Shown: in pieces, positions 1 through 11,300 of the stretch
How positions within the stretch are numbered: the stretch's first letter is position 1
How the letters are laid out: each line of letters starts with the position of its first letter
Assembly (NCBI RefSeq): GCF_000003605.2
Contig: NW_003146281.1
Location: 481,874-515,115, forward strand
Length of the DNA stretch: 33,242 nt
Source: Saccoglossus kowalevskii
Taxonomy: Eukaryota; Hemichordata; Enteropneusta; Harrimaniidae
Direction of reading: 5' to 3'
Made by a program: the position numbers and the translations under genes
The notes under the pieces: model-generated
Databases searched by the model: none
Told to the model about the DNA's origin: nothing
Seen by the model: the letters and a program-made list of their open reading frames with translations, nothing else

Positions 1-1297
1 GCAGCAAAGTATTCCTCGTGTTTTACATCATTCACATTCCATCCACATACTAGTACATAACGTGTTGCTATATTTCTGGGAAATGTTCAGATATGATAAA
101 ACCCGGGAATGGAAGGGAATTTCCCGACTACAACATAAAGAGTCGTTATGGCATAATAATAGTCTGTATTTATTTATTTATTTATTGAGTGATTGGTGCT
201 AGCCGGTAATTGATCGAAAATTACAGAGCCTCTTAATGATTCATCTGTAGCTTCGATGGTGTTCTGTCACTAAATTTGGATTCAACAACTTGCTAAGAAT
301 ACCGGTTCATCATATGAATAAACAACAATGATGGATTGTCATTTTACAGTAAATTTATCTACGGTCATTCACCCGCCATTCACGTCCCATCATGACTAAC
401 AAACTGAATCGCCAATGACGGGACAGTGCAGAATTGTTCATTGTCATGGTAACAACATCCTTGTACCAACATCACCTAAAGTGTTGTCGATTACAATAAA
501 CAGACGAACATGTGTTTTGTGTTTATGGCAGTTCATTGCGTGGGGCAATTCGTAACTGCCACAGTGCCGTTTTTTTTTTTTTTTTGGTGGATTATCCACA
601 ATACTGGGATGGGACAAACGACTGTATATGTATCGAATGTTGCGGCCCGGTTTTGACTTGTATATTCCCAGCCAAATCAGCTGAACGATCTCGTCCTGTA
701 CTGAGTACATGGTAATTAACATAACGAGGTGCCTAAACTGGAGGCGTGATTAACCGACTGATGACGCATCGGTGAAGCCTTTTAAAACAACTGACGCTGT
801 CCCCTTGCTGAGAGTTTTGCAACAATTGACAGGGTCAGTGACCTGATGAGTGATAATGACTGAACCGAGTGGGTAAGTGCAAACGAAGCAAATCACACAA
901 TAGAACACGTTGAATAACAATAGGAACAATGTAAAAATACGGGAAAGGATAACTCTATATCACTACCCTCGCGCAAGTACAATTAAAACAAAAGAAATCA
1001 GTAACAAAAGAAAGGGCCGACACACTCATGCCGCGACCATCGTCTGAATTACCAACCAACATTCCATTCAAGTTTTCTGCTACCAAATAAACGGGCCTTG
1101 ACTGTCGAATGACTCATGACCATGTCTGTGTCTTCTCGAACTCATGGTCAAAGTCAGAAGGGGATATACTTATTTACCATTAGAATTGATGATAATATAA
1201 GTTGTGTTTGAAAATTGCAAGATGGTTATTGTGACCATGGATGTACTAAGTACACCCATGTTGTGACATAGGGTTAATTGCATCCGTGATTGGTATA

Positions 1298-1322
1298 ACC
1301 ATGGATGTACTACATCCATGGT
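1298..1322. repeat. Near-perfect palindrome ACCATGGATGTA/TACATCCATGGT
   Basis: The 12-bp arms are perfect with a single-base centre. A weaker relative (ACCATGGATGTACT / AGTACACCCATG) lies about 65 bp upstream, near 1235-1260. Confidence 0.6.
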
Positions 1323-1385
1323 ATAACTATGGAGTTTATTTCACCTCCATACTATGGTTATTGCTGTATAGTTCCTACACATATA

Positions 1386-1541
1386 CTGTAAAAAGACATT
1401 TTTGGTGCTTTTTACGGAATTTATTTTCACTGATTTTTGACGAGTTGGATGTAAAATATAAGAAAAAGGGTATATTCACTGAATCACCCCTTCACAAAAA
1501 TAGCGAAAATTAATTCCAAGCGAAAATAAAGTATTCTACAG
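1386..1541 (+). mobile_element. TA-flanked MITE, same family as 31461-31668
   Basis: TA|CTGTAAAAAG at the left and GTATTCTACAG|TA at the right. The interior (GGAATTTATTTTCACTGATT, then TATATTCACTG) matches the nested copy. The left inverted end is shortened, giving 156 bp. The 75-aa ORF over it is spurious. Confidence 0.78.
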
Positions 1542-1572
1542 TATTATATACACGTGGGAGTAGGTGATACCA

Positions 1573-1739
1573 CTGTAAAGGCATTTATGTTCACTTGAGT
1601 TTAATTTCACTTGCTTATTCACTAGATTTTTAATTTTCCGGAATTCTGTTGCTATTTTACATTACATGGCGGATTTTACGTTTCGGTGAAATCATCCGAG
1701 TCGAAATTAAAACCAAGTGAATAATTAATACATTTACAG
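1573..1739. mobile_element. MITE with CTGTAAA ends
   Basis: The left end CTGTAAAGGCATTTATGTTC and the reverse complement of the right end (CTGTAAATGTATTAATTATT) are similar, and both continue into TTCACTTG and a TTTAATTTC block. Size is 167 bp. A TA follows the right end, but the left flank is not TA. Confidence 0.6.
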
Positions 1740-3003
1740 TACATTGCATGGTGTATGTCGGAAAGTTGTCCATGTTTTGTGGCAAATTGGCCACTTAAAC
1801 TATACTAGTAAATATATACCTTCATTGTTTTAGGTGTTACCCAGAGTGATAGACGTGCTCCACTCTTAGACTACAGAAAACAGCTTCCATGCGAGAGAGT
1901 TTATCCAGAACCCCAGACACCTACAGAATAGCTTTTAGTTGTCTGAGGTGAAACAGACAGCGCTACTTTTCACACGTCGTTATTATCGAAATTCAGGTTT
2001 TTCTTCGCGATAATACGTGTCTCGCCTGCACCAGTAGCGGAAATGCAGCATGCCAGTCTCATCACGGCAGATGTTGTCACGGCGTAAATTGTATGTCAAT
2101 CTATGGCACTAGCGATAACTGGTGTTTCGCGTATTATCCCGCCCACGCCGAACGAAAGATTCGTTTCTGGTCACCCGCGTTTGAATAGAAAGAACACTAT
2201 GATTAATACGACAATTTTGTAATACCACAGAATAAAAACAAGATCATCTGTAATTTTTGTTTTGACAAATTCTAATTTGCTATGTAACTCGATTTATAAA
2301 TGACTTACACGATAACAATGTGTGCAGGTTAACCTAAGAACCGTGTCACAGAGAAGTCAAAATTTACTCATGGTATCGAATAAATAAAAAGAAAATATAA
2401 AAATAACACACGACACATGTTTGCGAAGCTACGGTGGGTCAAGGTTCAATAAATAACATGGTTTTCAGTTTATTATCAATATTGTGATTTATTAGGGCGT
2501 CCGTGGAGTCATGTGTCTTAAACAGCCCGGGAACACAGATAAAAAACAACGCGGATATTGTGGTGAGTGTTTTGGGGGAAGGAGTAATATACACTAAAGA
2601 AAAATACAAATTGTATGCTTTCTATAATTATTCAACCACTTTTTATCCATTACCAGATATCATTATAATCGTATGTCTTGTGGAGTTTATCGTAAAGTCC
2701 GGCATCGGTACAGATATTGCATGTAATCGTGTTATTGAATCAAAATTATTATGGGAAAATTGAGAATTTTGAAAGAAAATTATTATTTCCCATTTATGGG
2801 AGAAGTGTTCTACAATGTAGAACATTGCTTTTGAATAAACCACGTGTTGCTATAGTGACATTGCTTTGTAACATGGCGTAAGATAACTTGCGATATTGAC
2901 TGTATGCGCGAAGAGATTCTTCACTATTCTGTCATATTTAAGTTGCACTTATTTCAATTCCAGCAAAAATTTGAGTTCATAACTTTTCGTATGTGGTGCA
3001 ACC

Positions 3004-3204
3004 CAGACTGGCAAAGTCGGGACTTCTTTTTTGTTTTGCAAAAAAAATATAATTAATTGTCAATTTGGCCTTTTTAGCGTGATCGCAAAAACTAGCGTGG
3101 CCGCGAAGAAAATCGAAAGATTTCGCGGCGAGTGGGGAACATATTTCATTAATTAAAAATTACACCTATGTTTGAGAAAATCGCCCCGACTGTGGCCAGT
3201 CTAG
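3004..3204. mobile_element. hAT-like MITE with intact 8-bp target duplication
   Basis: The direct repeat GTGCAACC (2996-3003 and 3205-3212) brackets a 201-bp element. The ends CAGACTGGCAAAGTCGGG and GACTGTGGCCAGTCTAG are inverted copies (CAGACTGGC / GCCAGTCTA). An 8-bp duplication with CA.. ends is the hAT signature. No ORF. Confidence 0.8.
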
Positions 3205-3212
3205 GTGCAACC

Positions 3213-6200
3213 GTCAGATGGTATACATTAACAAGGCGCTCATTTGAAAGGTCTATTGTGGAATCAAAAAACAAAAGCAAGAACAATACAAAGGCGGTCA
3301 TCTTTGATTGAAAACAATTGCCATCTTACAATACATAGTCAAAAGCATTGAAAAACTGCTAAAATAGTAACTTAGCTCGACTGGATGTCGTGCAGCCGTG
3401 CCTGAGAAGCGACACTTGGGTTTTTGAGTTTACGATTCATCAAATAACACTATTGTTGACATTTTAATATTATCAAGATTGACTATGATCATACTGTACA
3501 TAAAGACGCACCTCAAAACGACACACGTAGAACACAAATAAATAACGTCTGCTAATGATGATAGTCTGAACTATTTCAATGCCGTATTTTACCGCTTAAA
3601 TCAGGGTGCAAGATATGCACATTTTAATGTACTTTCTATCATGATACTGGTTTGTTAATTTTAGGTAAAATATACATCATTTTCCCTTGGCTACAAAACA
3701 CATTGAAAATATCTTATTTTGTGAAAGAGATAGATGTGATTACAGCCGAAAATTCAAAACAAAATCAAGCATGTAACATGTAAACAAACATGTAAACAAT
3801 TTCCCGCTTCGAGTCATCGATAACTGGGATATTATATATTCCTATCGGTTATCGGTTACCTATTTCTTCTTGAAATATTGTTTGTAACTGAAGTATATCT
3901 GTTTTTATTAATTTAGTCTGTAGAGATACTGCTCTCAGTATCACATGACAGTCGTGTAAGAGTCTCATTATTTTTGCATTTTTTTTTTTTTTACAAACGA
4001 CGACTTCAGCATTAAACAACGTTCCGTCTGAAAATAATATCATTTTATTTTACTTAAGTATAATATGCTGGTTTTTACTCATAATTTTAGCAACTACTAT
4101 ACAATGCTGAACTTTCGCTTGGGATTAATTTTCGCTCATTTCGCTGAAGGAATGAATAAGTGAAAATAAAATCCAGCCGATATACCTTTTTTTCTATATT
4201 TTACATTCAACTGGTCAACAATTAGTGAAAATAAATTCTATACAAAACACCTAAAAAATTCTTTCAGCGAAAATTAATTCCAGCTAAAATAAAGTATTTT
4301 ACAATGCTCAATGTTCTAGTTTGTGATACGTGCTTGAGGTTCACGCTCTGGGGGGGGGTGTCTCATAAACAAAGGTCTCAGTGAAATGGTGTCTGTTTCA
4401 AATCATGTCACGATGAGACCATGTGATAGACCACAGACCCTCTTTGTATGAATAGACGCGTGAACCCAACAGGTAGACATTAACACGACGCGCAGATCAG
4501 TCGAATACAAGAACAATAGATACTCGACCATCTTGGATTTATAACAATCGCCCGAGACAAGGCACTGCGACGCGGAATAGTCAAACGCGCCGCTAAATCC
4601 ATGGCATTGCTGTCAATCACGCCTTTGGCATCATAAAGCTGCAACAACTCGTCGGCTGTGACTTTTATGTGGTTTGAACTGCAGTGTTTGCAACTAGCTT
4701 TTTGTTCAATAAAGATGGCGTATCCAAGCAACCGATGCAACGTCATAAGATACTAGTACATGCTCCATATGGTCCCATAAAGAAGACACCGAATGCGTCT
4801 GTTTAGTGTCTCATTGTTTTGTGGCTTCGTACAGCCCAACACCTACCCTATTTACAAACTCGTTTATGTACTAGTAAGTCAAAGCTGACATGTTGCAGTT
4901 CTCAGCATACCTATAGAGACACTGGCCCGTTACAGTAGTGTACATTATGTATTAACAAAAGGACAACAATAAAGAAACCTTGATGTATTACACACGGCCG
5001 GGTCTAAGCATGAATTCGAGTTACGACCCCTGTCGAAGACTAATCTGGAGAAATTCTCGAAAATATCGCAATTACGCCAATAGGTGAAATTTGAATTTAA
5101 AAAAAACAAACAGATTCCTGAACAGACTTGAACTTAAAAATAAAATATAATGTGCACACGGTCTTTGTCATTAGTGCTGATCGAAGTACAAATGTACATG
5201 TATTACTTTTCCGAGCACGCCATTTTCTTCATCGCCAATGATCGTTTCTTCAATTTATTTAGATATTTTACCAAATAGTGATAGTTGGCTTAAAGTTATA
5301 TTATAAATAATGTGACAAGTTACCCGGAAGAAGCAAGCATTTGACATTTGAAACCACTCCACTATACATCGTGACGGCCAGCGTCGTGACCCCCGTTTAT
5401 TACCACGATAGTGAACGCGTCATCCATACCACGGTGTTATAATACTTAAATGATGTTTGGGCACGAAAAACACACTCAGTAATGATATAACCAACAAATA
5501 GAAATAAATCCACAACCAGTACAATGATAGGTCTGACCATGAAGGCGATAAAATAACCATTATACTAGTATTAGTTACACCAATACTAGTAACTATGCGT
5601 ACCGTGTATTCGTATATTGTATTAATTTTTATTTGCATACCGGTTGCGTATTGATTATGTATAGATAAGGTATTGCATTATATTATGTCAACTGAAATAT
5701 ACTATACACAATCCTAACACGTGTGTGTCTCCTTAAAAGTGTCATAAATCGTGCCTTGGACTAATTGTCCAGAGTTTGTGAAATGGTTTTGTGGGGTTTG
5801 TTATTAGAACCAAGAAGTATATATATATTGATAATTCCGTCATAAATTGAACCATTAACTGCCACATTGTCCCCAGATCGTTTGTCATCGTCATGGATAT
5901 CGTATTTGGAATTGATATGATGACGTGTTTTGTGGTGTAATCGATGACACAACACACTAAAATTGATCGAAATCGAGTTTTAGGAATAAAATAGTTTACA
6001 TGAGTCGATACGTCGTATATGTATATATGTCACCCCAACCCGAGTATTCTTTCGTTATTTTGACAATTATTTATTAGTAGTTTTGTGTTTATATGTGATT
6101 GTGTTTTAAATACAGACACGACATAAATCCGTGGGTGGTAATTCGAGACGTCTTCTTCCGTTCCTGTGGTCTAGTCTTTATTTAAAGTGGCCCACCGTGG

Positions 6201-7602
6201 ACAACGATACGATACGTGTGTTATTCGTCGTGCCATTGTACTCGCTAAATACACACTGTAGGCATCTGTGTTCGATAGCCGACCAGACACCCCTGTCTAG
6301 ATTTTCTCCACACAGACGTCGCGATTTTTCAGACAGTGTCTTAACGCAGTCTGAAAATGTTGGGTCACGACATTGAAAGCTCTGCTTGTCCGCACTTGCA
6401 TTCATTTTTTTTTTAGGAGTAACCTAGTTTTTAACTGAAACAAGAATTTTATTTTCGCAAATAAAAACGCATCCACTGCAATTTTTTAGAAAACATATTG
6501 TATGATAGTGTCAAATTGTGATTCTCCGTCAATGGACATCTGACATCGTCGGAGCTTTGACAATCACACCACTTTTTCCAAAAATAAGTGCTAACTATGA
6601 TCGTTTAACACCCCATTTGCCCCATACTTGCGATTTCCGTGGCACGTGGACAAAGTGAAGATATACACATACTGTTAGTGACGACTCGCGCCCATGGTTA
6701 ACCGCGAACATTACACTCATCTAGCACCTTTTGTGGTTATTTAAAAAAAATATACGAACGGTAGTGAGTGTGTAAGTTGGGGTGCCGTTGTTGGCTGGTA
6801 ATGGTAATGGCTGCACTAAATATACAATATATATCTGCGATTTAGTAAATAAAGTTTAATAACTAGTTGTTAGTTGTGTTAATTTCTTTTTGTTTATCAA
6901 AAGTTTTTTTTTTATCCATAAGTCTTTGAGTGAAATGTATTTTTTATTTGGTGCAGCTCCTAGTTCACATAGTGAGCCCCTGTTACAAAAGGGAAGCAAT
7001 AAATAAATAAATAAATAGTTGTAGATAATACGTGTAACTAGTATTAGTATCACCATAATTATTTATTTCTTCAACAAGTTATATTATTAAAGTATGTTCA
7101 TACTTCATTTTCAAACCATTTAACGTATTTGAGATACGTACAATGTAATTTGTGGTGGTATAGGACCGAGAGGGGCACTGACTTGTAGCTCGTTTACCTA
7201 CCAGCCACGCGGCCAGCATGCCGATACATTCAAACCAATATTGTCTCGGTTCAAAGCCCTGGCACACAGTTTTCAAAGTAGGCCGGTTAGTTTCCTTAAC
7301 TTTATTTAACAAACGGGTATTAGCTTTGAATCAGTTAACTTAGGAATTATTGACCTACAGTGTACGTGGTTCATTCGAGTTCATAACCGTACGTAGCTAT
7401 AGCTTCGTGGAAACGTTGCGTTGTTCAGTTAGCGGGAACTCATTAGGTTTCAGCCATTCAGAATCAGTGCGAAAGGTTACATACGCCTTATATGGGCATA
7501 CCTCCAACGCAACGCATGGTCTACCGAGAACTGAGTTGACGCAGGTCGTAGTATGTTTCAACGAAACGTTCATTCATAAATACGAAGGGAATAACACGTT
7601 CT
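3213..7602. other. Gene-free region upstream of ETS1/2
   Basis: It holds the MITE at 4097-4304, a run of 9 G at 4351-4359, and an AAAT microsatellite near 7000. Short ORFs (for example minus strand 4480-4746 and 6178-6405) resemble no protein I know. Distal enhancers of ETS1/2 may lie here, but none can be pointed to. Confidence 0.5.
4097..4304 (-). mobile_element. Diverged MITE of the same family, inverted
   Basis: The interior is the reverse complement of the 31461-31668 copy (CTGAAGGAAT..., TCTATATTTTACATTCAAC). The ends are diverged: TA|CTATACAATG at left and AAAGTATTTTACAATG at right. Length is about 208 bp, as for the nested copy. Confidence 0.7.
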
Positions 7603-7603
7603 G

Positions 7604-7818
7604 ATTGGCAGACGTCACAGAAAGGCATGCCCTTTATTTACATATAAAAGGCGCTTTGAAAAACAAATGACGTCAACAAACAATACCTCCATAGAGAGAA
7701 TTGGCCCCGCCTCCCAGATTATCCAATCAGAGGATAGCAACCATATGAATGGCAAAGTAGATCGGGACTCTCCCGTCTGATATAAAGCCTAACCCACGCT
7801 CTAGTCAGGTAGTCAGTT
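7604..7818 (+). promoter_or_regulatory. Distal ETS1/2 promoter (CRE, GC box, CCAAT, TATA, Inr)
   Basis: A dense core promoter lies just upstream of the predicted 5' UTR. Visible elements are an inverted CCAAT (GATTGG near 7603-7608), a CRE half (GACGTCA, 7611-7617), a perfect palindromic CRE TGACGTCA (7668-7675), a GC box (CCCCGCCTCCC, 7705-7715), a forward CCAAT (7723-7727), a TATA box (7781-7786) and an initiator-like TCAGTT (7813-7818). A second TATA-like sequence, TATAAAAG, lies at 7643-7650 and might serve another start site. The spacing from TATA to the TCAGT adenine is 34 bp. The paired CREs suggest cAMP/CREB or ATF-type control, which is inference. Confidence 0.7.
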
Positions 7819-8101
7819 CTCTCGAGCATTCAGATGAACACACTTCGATAATACCCAAGATCCTTTTTTTACGTTTTGATATTTTTATACGAACTTGTTT
7901 ATAATTATCGCGATCTCTTGTGGACATCTACATATACAATATTGGCGTTAATTATTTATCGAGTCGAGTCTATCGTACTGTGATATCTACCGTGTATACC
8001 GTGACTGAGTCTTCACCGATATCATTCGACTACACCGTTGAGCGAATAATTCTGTCGTGAAGCCAGGGTATTACATCAACCAAAATACGAATTTACTGAA
8101 G
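7813..8101 (+). other. ETS1/2 non-coding exon 1 (5' UTR of long isoform)
   Basis: The exon runs from the initiator to a good donor (AAG|GTGGGT, GT at 8102). Extending the exon-2 frame upstream meets a stop at 8039-8041 with no ATG between, so the exon is untranslated in the main frame. Its only ATG is at 7834, giving a five-codon upstream ORF that stops at 7849-7851. The rest of the 289-nt leader has no ATG. The 5' end is inferred from the TATA/Inr spacing. Confidence 0.6.
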
Positions 8102-8266
8102 GTGGGTAGTGTTGTCGTTTCTCATGTTCTTTGACAAATTGTCATGACATTCGCCGCTCGTTTGTTCATATTCGATCTTCATTGATAAACAACATGGCGC
8201 ATTTAACCCGTATATTTTATGTGTCGACCAACATAGCTGAGTAACATGTCTATTTTTATTCCCTAG

Positions 8267-8368
8267 GCTCCAATAGAAGTGCCTTTTGCAACTATGAAGA
8301 TCGATAGCGAAACATACGAAGAGAGGTTTGCCATGGAGGCTACAAAACCCATGAAAATCAACAATAAG
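8267..8368 (+). CDS. ETS1/2 exon 2 (start codon exon)
   Basis: The acceptor is TTCCCTAG| and the donor AAG|GTACG. The exon ends in phase 0. Translation starts at 8294 and gives 25 residues beginning [10 protein letters not shown]. The 27 nt before the ATG are 5' UTR. The exon is specific to the distal-promoter isoform. Confidence 0.8.
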
Positions 8369-11300
8369 GTACGTTTTGATCTTATACAACGTTTATGGAC
8401 GGCCATTCATTCTTACTGAGCCGACGTCAGTGCGTGTGTCGCTATTGAATCCATTTGTTGGCTTACCCACGTTTTGCCTGTCAAATATTACCAGTTTTAG
8501 CAACCTGCTGCTGTCTAGCAGCGCTACATCACTCAACCCAAAGCCGCCTTGATGTCAACGGGTCGGCTCTTGTGGAGTTGGCGGTCATTATCAAGACCTA
8601 TTAGAGCTATCGTCGAGATTACGTTTCTATTGTTTCTAGGACAATACTGGCCCTATTCTTGTTTACACTGGTTATGAAAAGTGTTTTCAGAGCTTGAGTA
8701 AACATCTCATAATCCATTAAATTTACGCTGTCAAAACATTGGACACTGCGACGTGACAGCATTTCACCACGCGCTGACACTTACCGTGTGACGTCGATGT
8801 TTATTGCGCAATAGGTCACTGAATATATAAGTACAAATTCCGTGTCGTATTGAGCCCCGCATCTGTTGCTCAGTTACCCAAGGTCACCGATATTTAAAAT
8901 GCGTATATTTACGTGCTATTCGGCATGATTATGTGTATGACACATATCTGAGGGCGGTCAAGGCTAGGTGAAATCGTTTTCTATTGCGTTTCATGGAACT
9001 CCCGGGCATCACGTATCACTCCCTCGGAATCACGACTTCTAAAATCATTTCACTCATGTTCTATCCGTATCCTACCCAGTGTTGGCAGCCTTCTCTCTAG
9101 GAACTTCCTGAAAGTTTGTGATTGGGCCTAAAATTTGCATATTTATATTTTCCAGGCATATAACGGAGAACTTGCAGCAGAAGTTGCTAGATTGAATAGT
9201 ATGCTGAACGATTCTGACGTTTATATGCATTACAGAGAACCAAGTTATCAAGTTGTACCAACAGGATTGGACTTGCCGGACGACATCAATGGTGAGATTT
9301 CTTTTTGTTTTATTTTTCATTTTGTTGAAGTATTTGCCAAGTGTTAGCCATCCATGGAGATTTTTAACCATAAGCTTATTTTTTCTTAGTACAAAAACTT
9401 CTGGTACAAGTTAAGTTCAGGTTTTTCCATTTCCAGTATATTGTATATTTTCCCATACTAGTATATTGTCACGCAAGGCAACGATTTTCAGATTCAAACG
9501 GGAAAAGCTATTTTTTTCAGACATGTTTCCAGACATAGTTTTGGTTTCATGTCTGTTGTCGAAACAATAGGTCTACAATTGTCATGTGCTATGTGGTGCC
9601 CCATGGAGTAAATCTACCTGATAGCTATTTATAAATTACCGGATTAAAACCGCGGGAAGTGTGTTTCTTATCTGTGACTCTCAGCATTATATTTTTATGG
9701 TAGTTCTTCCTTCCTTTTAGCTTGTGTGCTTCACAGATACAGACGCTTTTGGTGTTTAGGTTACAGTTTTGTTTTGGCTTCTCCATTGACATGTGTCATA
9801 ACACTAGTAAAACTTTTTCTGCCCCAGCACGGACAGAGTTCATTCATTGGCGATATTCTGGGTCATGTTTTGACCCAACCCATTTATTCTGTATAGTAGT
9901 ATTACCATATATGGTTACAGGGCAAACATCCATTGATGATGTCACTTTTCATTCAATGCTAATGAGTTTCTTGCTACTTAATATTCATGAGGCAGCCTCA
10001 TTTTCGGTAATTTTAACAGCTCTGCTAGCTAGGTAATAAATTACTCCTCAAAGTGGATATAAAACATGTTTTTTTTGTAACTATGAGCCTTTTAGGCAAC
10101 TATAGGGCTTGAGTATTTCTTTTAGCTCATTAGCTATACACTAATTGACTAAATAAATCCATAGAATGGTCTCAGAGGGGGTCTAAGCTACAGACTAATC
10201 CATTATTAAATGTATTATTATTATTTTACATTGAATTACCCAAAGTCAAAAATAAGTTCATCGACCTCTTTGAAGTTATTCACATTTTAATGATGGAGGA
10301 TTTGAATTGGTTAAAAAATAGTTAATAACAATAACAATCAGATAATAACAATTTTACCAGGATGGTGTACTATGATTCAGGTCATCATTGCCCCCATTGA
10401 TAGCTGCCATAAATTCGTCATATTGTTAACCTTTCTCAATTTCAACTGATGGTGGCGCTATTACACACAAATATGTGAGTCATGTACAAGCCTAATTATC
10501 ATTATCATTGATCCGCCCACACCAGTCACTCAACTCGTCAGGTTCATTGAACTCTTATCATGTAAACAAGAAGCATATTTCATTGATATTGTTGGAGGCC
10601 AGCCAGGGAATGTCTTATCAGATTGTCAATCATTCTACCTCTTTGTTAGTTTTGCTTTAACCTGTGTTTTGAGCTGTTTTAGTCTTTTGTTGTTAAATTC
10701 CATTCTTTTCATGGATGCTTTGGGTAACAATTACCAAATGAAATGGAATGTTGATGATGACTCGCATCGAACAATATGCTGTTTGAGCAGAATCAATGTC
10801 CACCTATAGTCAGGATTAGCTATTTTTGATTAAAATTAAATTTTGAGGGGAGCACTACCGGATGGATTAAAAACAAATTGAATATCTGAGATTACTTTTT
10901 TCTTGTTTTCTCACCACAACTAGTAGGGGTCAACACCTGAATGTTTTTGTGACAGGAAACTTGAGTAGTCCACTCTATTGATTTGTGGTTTTGTTAATTG
11001 TGTGAATTGTCAACAGAAAAAAACAGGGGAAGTTTCCACTGCCCATATAGGCAAAACAATATGCAAATTATTATGAGAACTTGTCTGTGATTGGTTATGA
11101 AATCAGAGTATGCAAATGACTCATATCCCATAGTATAAATTACTGTTGAAGTGAGTAGGTAGGTAGTCAGTCAGACAGTAACCCAACTGAACGAGACACA
11201 CTTGGCAAATACTTGTGAATCATGACAACTGTTGTAGAACCAGAGATTTGGACAACCCATCATGTCTTTTATCAGAAACCAAATGCATCAACTTATTTCA

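Larger units (their letters stand above)
1..2995. other. Gene-free left flank
   Basis: AT-rich, with only short ORFs that show no family resemblance. It holds a TTTA microsatellite (about 168-187), the palindrome at 1298-1322 and the MITEs at 1386-1541 and 1573-1739. Confidence 0.6.

Noticed and set aside
4480-4746. 88-aa minus-strand ORF as a gene
   Set aside because: No recognised domain, start context or splice partner. The AAGATGGCG word near 4712 resembles a YY1 site, but nothing else suggests a promoter.
7190-7275. Possible tRNA-derived SINE or tRNA
   Set aside because: GGTTCAAAGCC at about 7248 fits a B box, and TAGCTCG upstream vaguely resembles an A box, but the A box is poor, no cloverleaf forms, and there is no second copy in the window.
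8824-8880. Third ETS1/2 promoter from TATATAAG near 8824
   Set aside because: The nearest initiator-like TCAGTT is about 47 bp away and no exon with a usable donor follows.
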